Part shown: positions 36,401 through 48,400 of the stretch, piece by piece
How positions within the stretch are numbered: the stretch's first letter is position 1
Layout of the letters: each line of letters begins with the position of its first letter
Assembly (NCBI GenBank): GCA_014529385.2
Contig: CM043958.1
Location: forward strand, 123,990,817-124,054,816
Direction: 5' to 3'
DNA length: 64,000 bases
DNA from: Adiantum capillus-veneris
Taxonomy: Eukaryota; Streptophyta; Polypodiopsida; Polypodiales; Pteridaceae
The notes under the pieces: model-generated
What the model saw: only the letters and a program-made list of their open reading frames with translations
The model's database searches: none
Told to the model about the DNA's origin: nothing
Made by a program: the position numbers and the translations under genes

Positions 36401-39400
36401 GAGTGCTGATTTTCATGCGCGATCTGCGTTGCGTCACTTAAAGCAAACAGGCTCTATGGCTACTTACATATCTCAGTTCCAACGACTGAACTTGGAGATA
36501 ATGACCATTACTCCCGGCATTTTTTCGTCGATGGACTTGAGCCCACCCTTCGCGATGATGTACATGAGGCAAACCCCCCTACAGTTGAAGACGCCATTTC
36601 ATATGTGGAACGGTAAGTTGACTTTCACAGAGATCTCTTTCCGTCTGGTCGAGCCGTTGATCGCGCATTTGGTCGCGGATCCCGTGCCCCCTTTCGAAAC
36701 CAACGTGATGTCTCTTATTCAGGCAATAAATCACATAATGATTCTAATATTTCACAGTCCCAATCAATTGCTAGTTCGTTGTCCCGATCTAGTGTTTGGA
36801 GTCCGAGAGCGCAGAATAGTAGGCCAAATCTTCAAAATGATCGGTCTAATTTTAATCGACGTCGTCGCGGCCGACAATCATTTCGTCAAAATTCTTACCC
36901 GGACAAACGTTCATACGGCAATCAAGCATCAACTTCTACTGGTCGACGAGGAGGTAAGGAGCTCGGCAAGTCATCGGGAAAAAGATCCAGGTATGGTTTA
37001 TAGAATGGTTGCTCAAGGTAAGCTGTTGGCTTTGGTGCTGGTTTGGATTGAACTGTATCAGCTGTATCATGGTCGATGCTACGTATCATTAACATTGTTG
37101 TAGAATTGTCGGGTTTGCGTACCATCTGTTTAACTTGCAACGCAGAAACAACAGTCACCGGTTGTACACGAAATAAGCCAGTCAGAGTAAGAAGCTGGCC
37201 ACCCTTGCAAAGAGTTATAGTATGTCCTCGGAAACTGATCAGAGGGTCATATTTGTATAACCAACATTGGCCAAGAATCATATCATAAGTGGATAATGGC
37301 ATTACTTCGAAAGTGAGACTATCTTGATAGCCTTGAACGTCAAAGGGCAACTGCTGAACAATTGTGTTGCACGTTAAGAATGACCCATGTGCTAACTCAA
37401 CATCGTAAGGTTGAGTACTCTGGACAATAGGTAATTGTAGTCGATGCACAATGTTGGTGCTCACAAAATTATTGGAATATCCGCTATCAACCAAAATGTT
37501 AATTGGTTTGCCATGAATGAAGCCAAGGAGACTTAAGACTTGATTAGACAAGTTGCTCGGTATGGGCATAGTATTCTGGGCATTTTTCATTAAAAATGTA
37601 GCCACCTTGGAAACGCGAATTGTGTTAACAACACGTTTGCCTCTATCTTGCTGTGAAGTAGAATCGGCAGACTGGTCATAATTAAAAGGTAACATTGTAG
37701 GTGTCTCTGCATTAGCGTTTTGTCTCAGGTTAGACTGTTGAGTCCGCTTATCACATTGGAACCAACGATGAGGTCCACCGCAAAGGGTACATAATCCATG
37801 TTGGTGGAAGTTCAAGTCTGTAACTGACTGTAGAATACTTCTTCAAATTCTTGAAAGGACCGTAATATTTGGGCCGTAATTTTGGAAAAACAGACTTTAC
37901 TGTTTTATATCGATGCGAAGCAACATATAATAACACCAAGTCTTCCTGAAACTCTGGATGGCGACGATGTTTATTTGCTTGCTTTTGATAAGTCTGTCGA
38001 ACATGTGCCAGCTTGTCCTTGATTTGATAAGAATATCTTCCATTTCATTTACCAATTGATCTGCCAAAGCAACCTTATGTTGTATCACAAAATTTGTAGG
38101 AATCAACGGAGTATGTCCAAAGGCTGCCTGGAAGGGAGTCATGCCAATTGCTGAACGAAAGGAGTTATTGTAAGCAAACTCCACCAATGGCAAATATTTT
38201 TCCCAAGAATTCAATCGAGTCTGTATATAATGTCGTAACATTTCTTTCAATATTTGATTTACTCATTCAGTTTGTCCATCAGTTTGTGGATGATAAGCTG
38301 AACTGAACAAAAGATTCGTTCCCAATGATTTGAATAAAGAGGTCCAAAAATGTCCTGTAAACTTTGGATCTCGATCTGAAATGATTGATTTTGGTAATCC
38401 ATGGATTCGAAATATATGTTGCACGAATAATGAAGCAATATCTGGCGTCGAAGCTGTCATTCTGCAAGGTATGAAATGTGCCATTTAGAAAATCGATCCA
38501 CTATCACCAATAGCTGATTATTTCCTTTGGAAGATTGGGCAACGTTGTGATGAAGTCCATGCTGATGCTTTCCCAACGCTCATTTGGAATTGGTAACGGC
38601 TGTAACAATCCTTGCGGTAATTGTCGTGATGCCTTCATAGTTTGACAAGAGTGACAAGCTTTGACAAAGTTCACCACATCTTGCTTCATTTGAGGCCAAT
38701 AATAAACAGTTCTCAATAATTTGTACGTTTTGTTGATTCGAGGATGAGCAGCATAAGGTACTTCATGATGTTCTTGAATAATCATTTTTCGCAAACGCGA
38801 ATTATGTGCTACACAAATTCTGTCCTCATAATACAACAGATCATCCTGTATTGTATAAGCTGCAACCAGGTTCATTTCTGCCTGTGTAGGAGTGTTTGTT
38901 CGAAGCACTCGAAACATTTCAGCGAAATCTCGATCAATCAAGTATTCATTTTAAAACAATCACGAATATCAAATGTAGCTGTAGAAATTGCCATATTCGT
39001 AGCTTGAGGCATTCTACTAAGTGCATCTGCTACCGAATTCTGAAGTCCTAGTACATATTCAATGACCATGTGGAAATTTGCCAAAAATTCCACCCAACGT
39101 CCTTGTCGAGGGTTTATAACTGGTTGTGTAAAAATATACTGCAATGATTGATGATCTGTCTTGACAACAGAGTCAGCTCCCAAAAGGTAATGTTTCCATG
39201 TACGATATGCATGGACAATGGCTATAAACTTTTTGTCATAGACTGGATAACGGATTTGTATAGCAGTAAACTTCTTGCTATCAAATGCAATAACCCTATC
39301 ATTTTGCATTAATACACCACCAGAAGCACGATCTGAAACATCTGTCATCACAATAAATGGTTTTGTAGGATCCGCAATGGCCATGATTGGAGTAGTTGTT

Positions 39401-42400
39401 AAGGCTTGTTTGAGATCATTAAAAGACTTTTCTGCTTCTAAAGACCACGCAAGTTTGTCAAACTTCGTCAACTCTGATAGAGGAGCAACAATATCTGAAA
39501 ATCTATAAACCTTGGTATGATAGAAATTTGCTAATCCCAAGAATGAACGAACATCAAATATTGTTGTTGGAAGAGGCCATTCCATAATGACTTTGATTTT
39601 CTGAGGGTCGACTGCTATTCCATCAGCTGAGATAACATGACCAAGATACTCGATCCGATCCTTGAAAAATTCGCTTTTTTTCTTGTTGACATAAAGCACA
39701 TTAGTCCGTAATACCAAAAACACCAAACGAAGATGCTCTTTGTGTTCTGCAATATCTTTGCTAAAAACCAGAATGTCATCCAAGTAGATGATGACAAATT
39801 TATCCAGATATGGATCAAAAATTTCATTCATTAAGGTCATAAATGATGCAAGAGCATTGGTTAATCCGAAAGGTATTACCAGAAATTCATAATGTCCATA
39901 TTTTGTTCTGAATGCTGTTATATACTCATCACCTGCTTTGATTCTGATTTGATGATAACCAGACTTCAAGTCAATCTTCGAAAATACTTTAGCACCCAAA
40001 AGTTGGTCAAACAGTTCATCAATCCGTGGAAGAGGAAATTTGTTTTTAATTGTTAATTTGTTTAATGCGCGGTAGTCAATACACAAGCGCATCGAACCAT
40101 CTTTTTTTTAACCAACAATACTGGAGCACCAAAAGAACTTTTACTTGGACGAATATGACCTTTATCTAATAATTCTGCTAGTTGTCTCTGAATTTCCTGA
40201 GATTCAGAATATGAGACTCGATATGGAGCTCGTGTAGGCGGAGCACTGCCACGAATGAAATCAATCGGATGATCCACTGGTCGACGAGGAGGTAAGGTGC
40301 TCGGCAAGTCATCAGGAAAAAGATCCAAGTATGGTTTATAGAATGGTTGCTCAAGGTAAGCTGTTGGCTTTGGTGCTGGTTTGGATTGAACTGTATCAGC
40401 TGTATCATCGTCGATGCTACGTATCATTAACAGTGTTGTAGAATTGTCGGGTTTGCGTACCATCCGTTTAACTTGCAATGCAGAAACGACAGTCACCGGT
40501 TGTACACGAAATAAGCCATTCAGAGTAAGAAGCTGGCCACCCTTGCAAAGAGTTATAGTATGTCCTCGGAAACTGATCAGAGGGTCATATTGGTATAACC
40601 AACATTGGCCAAGAATCATATCATAAGTGGATAATGGCATTACTTCGAAAGTGAGACTATCCTGATAGTCTTGAATGTCAAAGGGCAATTGCTGAACAAT
40701 TGTGTTGCACGTTAAGAATGACCCATCTGCTAACTCAACATCGTACGGTTGAGTACTCTGGACAATAGGTAATTGTAGTCGATGCACAATGTTGGTGCTC
40801 ACAAAATTATTGGAATATCCGCTATCAACCAAAATGTTAATTGGTTTGCCATGAATGAAGTCAAGGAGACTTAAGACTTGATTAGACAAGTTGCTCGGTA
40901 TGGGCATAGTATTCTGGGCATTTTTCATTAAAAATGTAGCCACCTTGGAAACGCGAATTGTGTTAACAACACGTTTGCCTCTGTCTTGCTGTGAAGTAGA
41001 ATCGGCAAACTGGTCAGAATTAAAAGGTAACATTGTAGGTGTCTCTGCATTAGCGTTTCGTCTCAGGTTAGACGGTTGAGGCCGCTTATACATTGGAACC
41101 AATGATGAGGTCCACCGCAAAGGGTACATAATCAAGTTCAATCGTTGGATCTGAGATATGTAAGCAGCCACAGAGCCTGTTTGCTTTAAGTGACGCAACA
41201 TAGATCGGGCATGAAAATCAGCACTTGCTGGCACAAAGGCTTTGCATATTGCGCGCTTGAATTTGGCCCGCGTCGGTGTTTGTTTTCCTAAGGCAACCCG
41301 ATTTTGCCACCAAAGAAAGGCAGTGTCTTTTAGGAGGCTAGCAGCCAAAGCTACTTCTTTTGGTTCCATTGTGTCCAGGTTATTAAAATAATTGTCCATC
41401 TTAAAAATCCATTGATCAATCACCCGCTTATTGCGTCGACCATCATAAGGTTCAGGGGGTTTGATGTCCACTTTTTTTTTATTAGATTCTGTAATTAATC
41501 GAAATAAATATTTAAGTTCAGGATTGTTAACCTCATCAGGTGGATCCGGCATGGCTTGATCTTCGCCGCGTACGGAAGATGTAGAATTGCTGTCCTGCTG
41601 AGGTGTCGGCTGTGTCAGGGCTTTAACTTCATTTGACAAGGACTGGAGCATAGACTCGAACTGGGCCTATCGTGAAGCTTGGGCCTCAAATTGTTGCTGA
41701 ATGGCGGCTAAGAGTGCGGCTCCGTCCACCTGTCCCTGCTGTGTCCTTTAGTCCGATATGACGAGCTCACAACTCGTAGCGAGGCGAGGCTAGAAAAGAC
41801 CAACCTGTATGTAAAGTAGGCGGTGTGTGCAGTGGCTCCGCGAACTCAGCGAATGCTGGGTCGTCCTTCGTAAAATCCTCGATCTTGTCGAGCTCTGGAG
41901 TCAGTGGAGTGTAATTTGGCACGACTTCCTCTGCGTGGAAAGAAATTAATGTGTGGGAAGTCTGGATCTCGGAGAGGTTATCCACGTAACAAGCCGGAAT
42001 ATGATGTGCGACGAATGGGAAACGAGTCAAAAGAAACTTGTAACGTGGCAACTCTGTCTGCTTGCACCGAATGGTAATCCGCCACACTGACCACCTCTGG
42101 AACCCAAAACGGCGTTGCGAGATGTGCACCAGATACTCTCTTTCGAGAGGGTTCAGAGGTTCGGGAGAGTACGTGGGAGACGGAATCCCCTCTGGTACTT
42201 CCGGAACAGCCTGCTCTGGAACGGGTGCAGGAATAGGTATAGACGCAGGGATCTCCGCAATTTCCGGCTCTGGAGAATCTAGAATTAGTATGATGTCGGG
42301 TTCCAACGAATCGGAGATGAGTTTAATCTCGCGGGGAGGAGGATTTTCGTGAAGAATTTCTTCCGGCATGTTGTCTACGTATGACAGGTACGGAACAGGC

Positions 42401-45400
42401 ACGTCGTATGCGTCATCATCCATGAGAAGGTAAAGTCCGCGATGCGGAGTGTGTGGCCAGAAGAAGTAATCGCAAGAAGGCCAACGTTGCACAGTTTCGC
42501 TGTGATGTTGGTTCGTTGCGTGGAATCATTTGTAGCCATGCTGTATAACTGGGTTAAGTTAATGAAACACCTCTTATGGCCGGTCACCCAAATTTAGGGC
42601 AGCTGGGCACTTTAATAAATTATAAGCTTATGAAGGGTCAGGCAGCAATTGTAAAATAATAACCTCAGCGTAAAAAAACTCAGCAACGCTTCGTAAGGCA
42701 GCCAGCGTGGAAACATTTTCAGCCAGCGCACGAACTCTGAACTCTGCTGTCGCTTGAGGATCTCGCTTGGTGATGTGCTCTGCTGCTTGGGAAGAGGTGC
42801 GACGAAAAGGCACAACACTGCATGTACCGGCTGTACATACGAGCCTTCGGGTACACGCCACACATATATTCTGGGTACGCCACACACTCGCACACACTGC
42901 TGTCTGCCCTCTTAATATTCCTTTTTTCTTTTCTTCTCTGAATTAAAGAGAACAGTTAAGAGTTACCGCATACACGTAGGCAATTGGCCACCATCTTTCC
43001 TCTGCTGCCATACAACTCTCGAGGTGAGGGTTGCGGGAAGGGTAGGCAACGACGAAGCTAGTTAGACGCCAAGTTCAAAGGCCCGGGAAAAAAATTTGCT
43101 CTGATACCACTGTGAAGAACACGCTTATTATGTATGTTTATTCATACTTAAACTTAAATGAAAACTAAACTCTGAACAGAACTTGAGAACAAGAGACTCA
43201 GAGACTGAATGTTTGATTGATTGAAATGTGTTACAATGGCGTTCTTATACAGAATCTGAAGAGACACAATGAAGAGACGTGACCCTTGGTCAAAAGACAT
43301 GACCCTAGCATAGTAACAGGGAGTTTTCAGGTCTCCGTTCCCCGTTCCCATTTCAAGTTCCCGTTCCGAATCCCCGTTCCGTGTTTGAAACGTGAGTACC
43401 CGTAACAGGGAATGGCATTTTGTTCCGCGTTCCCATTCCGGTTTCCCGTTCCTGGTAACTATAGACCCTAGGCCAATAGTCGTGTCTCTCTGCTGTAGAG
43501 TCGTGAGTCGTGACCATTTGGCGTAGAGGTGCAGCCATTCGCCGAAGAGACATGGCTATTCGCCGAATAGATTCGACTCTTGGACGAAGAGGTACATTCT
43601 TTCGAGAACAAGGGTCTCTGATCTGGTACGTCTTCGTATCGGCAAGAGCACCAGGCAAGAAAGGTAATACAATCATGAAGAACACGCTTATTATGTGTGT
43701 TTATTGATACTTAAACTTAAATGAAAACTGAACTCTGAACAGAACTTGAGAACAAGAGACTCAGAGATTGAATGTTTGATTGATCGAGATTTTGTTGAAA
43801 TTTTTCGAGTGCTTCAAACAAACACTCCTACACAGGCAGAAATGAACTTGGTTGCAGCTTATACAATGCAGGATAATCTGTTGTATTATGAGGACATAAT
43901 TTGTGTACCACATAATTCGCGTTTGTGAAAAATGATTATTCAAGAACATCATGAAGTACCTTATGCTGCTCATCCTGGAATCAACAAAACGTACAAATTA
44001 TTGACAGCTGTTTGTCTCAAATGAAGCAAGATGTGGTGAACTTTGTCAAGGCTTGTCACTCTTGTCAAACTATGAAGGCGTCACGACAATTACCGCAAGG
44101 ATTGTTATAGCCGTTACCAATTCCAAATGAGCGCTGGGAAAGCAACTGCATGGACTTCATCACAACGTTGCCCAAATATTCCAAAGGAAATAATCAGCTA
44201 TTGGTGATAGTGGATCGATTTTCTAAAATGGCACATTTCATACCTTGCAGAATGACAGCTTCGGCGCCAGATATTGCTTCATTATTCATGCAACATATAT
44301 TTCGAATCCATGGATTACCAAAATCAATCATTTCAGATCGAGATCCAAAGTTTACAGGACATTTTTGGACCTCTTTATTCAAATCATTGGGAACGAATCT
44401 TTTGTTCAGTTCAGCTTATCATCCACAGATTGATGGACAAACTGAATGAGTAAATCAAATATTAGAAGAAATGTTATGACATTTTATACAGACTCGATTG
44501 AATTCTTGGGAAAAATATTTGCCATTGGTGGAGTTTGCTTACAATAACTCCTGTCATTCAGCAATTTGCATGACTCCCTTCCAGGCAGCCTTTGGACATA
44601 CTCCGTTGATTCCTACAAATTTTGTGATACAACATAAGGTTGCTTTGGCAGATCAATTGGTAAATGAAATGCAAGATATTCTTATTCAAATCAACGACAA
44701 GCTGGCACATGTTCGATAGACTTATCAAAAGCAAGCAAATAAACATCGTCGCCATACAGAGTTTCAGGAAGGTGACTTGGTGTTATTATATGTTGCTTCG
44801 CATCGATATAAGACAGTAAAGTCTGTTTTTCCAAAATTACGGCCCAAATATTATGGTCCTTTCAAGATTTTGAAGAAGTATTCTACAGTCAGTTACAGAC
44901 TTGAACTTCCACCAGCATGGGGAAAGATTCATCCAACATTTCATATTTCTTGGCTTAAGAAATATATTCCAGGAGATTCAGTTATTCCAGATGTCTCATC
45001 CTATGTTTCAGAAATAGAGGAAGAACACTTGATTCTAGTTCCAGAACTTATTCTTGATGTTCGTCAGAAAGAGACAAGACGGAAGATTACTACAGAATTC
45101 CTAGTCAAGTGGATAGATCTTGATGAATTAGATTCTACATGGCAAACGGATGAAGATATGCAACAATATCCTCAACTTCTACAAGAGTTCTTTGATAAAC
45201 GAATGTCTATAATTTAATACACAGGGTTTTATTTTAAATGGGAGGGAATGTCACGATTGTGACGTGTTCTTCATGATTGTATTACCTTTCTTGCCTGGTT
45301 CTCTTGCAGATACAAAGACGTACCAGATCAGAAACTCCTGCTCTTGAAAGGATGTACCTCTTCGTCCAAGAGTCGCATCTATTCGGCGAATAGCCATGTC

Positions 45401-48400
45401 TCTTCGGCGAATGGCTGCACCTCTATGCCGAATGGTCACGACTCTACAGCAGAGAGACACGACTATTGGCCTAGGGTCATGTCTTTTGACCAAGGGTCAC
45501 GTCTCTTCATTGTGTCTCTTCAGATTCTATATAAGAACACCATTGTAACACATTTCAATCAATCAAACATTCAGTCTCTGAGTCTCTTGTTCTCAAGTTC
45601 TGTTCAGAGTTCAGTTTTCATTTAAGTTTAAGTATGAATAAACACACATAATAAGCGTGTTCTTCACAGCTAAGGGCTGAAATCTGCAAATCTTTATCTG
45701 CTGAATTCTGACTCTATGTCGATGACGATGTCGATGGCGACGACGACACGCTGAAAACGCAGATGCTGAAATCTGCGTTTTCTGGGCTGAATTTGCAAAC
45801 TACGCGGGATTTGACCGTGCGGCGAGAATCTGCTGGGGGTAGGTGAAATCTGCGAGGTTTGGGGGTTCTACTGTGGATGGAGTCTGGCTGCTGAAAACTG
45901 AAAACGCTGGTGCTATTGCTGCTTCTGTCGCGAAGATCTGCAAAAACGCTAGGTCTCTGGCTGATCCAAAAACGCTAGGCTGATTTGGGATTCTGCGGTG
46001 GAAATCTGCTAACGCTAGGGTTGATCTGCTGTTGTGGGGGAATCTGCTAACGCTAGGGCTGATCTGCTGTCTATTGTTGCTGTGAATCTGCAAGTGCAAA
46101 AACTCTAGGCTGATTTGGGATTCTGCGGTGGAAATTTGCTAACGCTAGGGTTGATCTGTTGATGTGGGGGGATCTGCTAACGCTAGGGCTGATCTGCTGT
46201 CTATTGTTGCTGTGAATCTGCAAGTGCAAAAATGCTGGCTGATCTGATGCAAAAACGCTAGGCCTTCTGCAATGCTGAAAACGCTAGAGTTGTCACGGGG
46301 GTTGGTCTTGCTGAGAAGTTGCTTGTTGAGCAAGGTGCTCCTGCTGCCTCTTCTGTCAGAAAGTGCTAGCGCTAGGTTTATACTTAGACAAACTTAGTAA
46401 ATTTGCCCTACCTACTTTCCAACAAAAGTCACTTAAAAATAATAAGTGAAAAATGTCAAAAATAGGAAAAATAGGTCTATGCACTGTAAAAATGCTACTG
46501 ATGGGATGTGGATGGAATCTAATGGTCATGCTGTGTGCAACCAGAGGATATGCATCTAATCTATGTGTTTGGACATGCACGGTCTGCGAACAGACTCACA
46601 AAAGTGCCAGATCACTTCCTATTCTAGACTGACTTGACTGAACTGAACCCTTGTCATGAAGTAGCTTGTCCACGTACACATAGGGTTGGGTGTGTCACGT
46701 GACACAAAAATACTACTGCTACAAGGTGGGACTATGTGAATGTGAAATTTGATACAATAGGTACCCAATTAACTCTCAGTAAACTGGATGTAACACAGTG
46801 TGAAACAATGACAGAATGGGGGGGAAGAAATGGTGAGGATCCATCCTCATCTGCACTCTGGGTGTCGAGAGAGTATAGCTTGAATCCTCTGCTGTACTCT
46901 CTGTCGATGTTGTGTAGCTCCTCTCCTTAGTCGTGGTCGTCTGAATCTCTGTAGCTCCAATGCTCGCTCGATAAGAGTGCCAGTAATGGTCGAGTGTGTA
47001 ACAGACTTGGACACTCCAAGTCAAGAATCTACCACGACAGCACCAAATAACCACTTCAAAACAGTTCACAGTTCACAATTTATTCGACACTGGCCTGGCG
47101 GAGTTCCGTGCCTAGAGATATTGGCCCCAAAGACTGGCGCCCCTTTCGGTATTTCTTTTTGTATTAATCTGAGTTCAAAGTACGAGAGTGCGGGCAGGCG
47201 CTCACCCCCAGACTCTGCATCCAGATGCTCTGAGTTGTGAGAAGCCTGCTCACATATTTAAAGTTACAAGGGATGCCAAAAGTAGAGCCCCAAAAGCTAA
47301 AAATCAAAAGCCCATAAATAAAGCAAAGGCTCTTTCTCTCTCTTGCTTATAAAATATAAAGCAAGTTCCAAAAAGTTGTCCAATCAAAAGCTTTTAAAAT
47401 AAAGCAGAAGCTTTTCCTCTCTCATTCTTCTATGCTTTTATAAAGTAAAAACAAAAGCTTCTCTCTCTCTCATCTCTTGCGTTGAGTAAAAGCAAAAGCC
47501 AAAATCTGCCCAGCTTTCTGTAAATCACGTTGGTGTCCGTACAGCAGGCCACGTCAGCAAATTAGGGTTAGGGTTAGGGTTTTAACAAAATTAGGGTTTC
47601 TGATTTTAGGATTAGGGTTTCATCAAAATTAGGGCTTTTGATTTTAGGGTTAGGTTTCCTGCAGAGCAGGTAGCCACGTCATCACTTTGTTACAGAGTGA
47701 GTGTGGGCCGAGCTCTGCGGTGGTGGCTGCTTCTCTGGTTGTCCTATATCTAGTGAAAAGAAATCTGTAATCTCTCTGGGACTGTCTCTCTAGCTTTTCT
47801 CAGTAAAGTGTCTCTATGTCTGTGTAACTCAAGTAGATGTAGTCCAAGACATCTCTAATCCTCATAACTCATGACCCTAGAGAAAGGACCGAAACACTCT
47901 TTGAATAGGCAGTGGAAACGGCCACGTATCTCATAGTACACTGTGCAATGACATATGTAATGTAACTTTGTCTTTGGCTCTATTTGGCATAAGCGGCATA
48001 ACCTACTGTCTGCTGGTATCCATTATGAATCTACCAGTCTCAATCTCGAGCTGATGTGAGGATGTGCGTATCTGACCAATGGCACAACGCAAACCATGAG
48101 ACATATGTGTGTCCATGTAGCTGGGTCGAATCACAAATCCATCTCCTGTGGGGTGGAGAAGATGCTCTCTGTAGAAAGCCATCTTCGTGCCCAACTCCTG
48201 AGGAGGATCTATCCATGTACTCCTGGTGTCCAGCTGGATCAGGTCTTGACAAATGAGTAGTAATCTCCACCCGTAAGAGAGTGATGGTGCCTGAAGAGAG
48301 TATTGGAAAGGGGCAGCTGGTCCAAGGTGAAGCCGTGCGTCTGAAACCATGATGTCATTTGTGCGTACCAGCACGAATTGTCCCCGTGTATCGCTAACTA

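Larger units (their letters stand above)
34132..45668 (+). mobile_element. Gypsy-2, composite element with a large inverted middle
   Basis: The outer LTRs are + oriented (34132-34545 and 45249-45668) and TSD GCTAA is at 34127-34131 and 45669-45673. The left part is LTR, primer site, ORF1, gag (+). The middle (about 36940-43785) is a - strand copy: LTR, ORF1, gag-pro, RT-RNase H, integrase, then a second zinc-knuckle/protease piece. The right part is integrase, chromodomain-like end, PPT, LTR (+). Junctions near 36940, 37800, 43680 and 43780 carry short shared sequence. The uninterrupted target is seen in the other LARD-B LTR (GAAAATGCTAAGGG near 23410). Confidence 0.85.
18543..46704 (-). mobile_element. 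LARD-B, non-autonomous LTR element split by four insertions
   Basis: The outer LTR ends TGTAAGGTGC (18543) and TGTCACGTGACA (complement; ends 46704) are flanked by CAAAA on both sides. The 3' LTR is 18543-18775 plus 23299-24309 (1,244 bp). The internal part is 24310-25316 plus 32553-33630 (about 2.09 kb). The 5' LTR is 33631-33722 plus 33878-34131 plus 45674-46704 (1,377 bp, including a 130-bp tandem duplication at 45971-46230). Insertions are LARD-A, gypsy-1, a 150-bp palindrome and gypsy-2. It has no pol genes and must have moved using another element's enzymes. Confidence 0.85.

Noticed and set aside
36922-37815. Independent functional protease gene
   Set aside because: Both edges are rearrangement joins (integrase on one side, plus-strand gag on the other); it duplicates 40270-41130.
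47560-47640. TTAGGG words as an interstitial telomere
   Set aside because: Only three are perfect in a row; the rest are telo-box variants belonging to the solo LTR.
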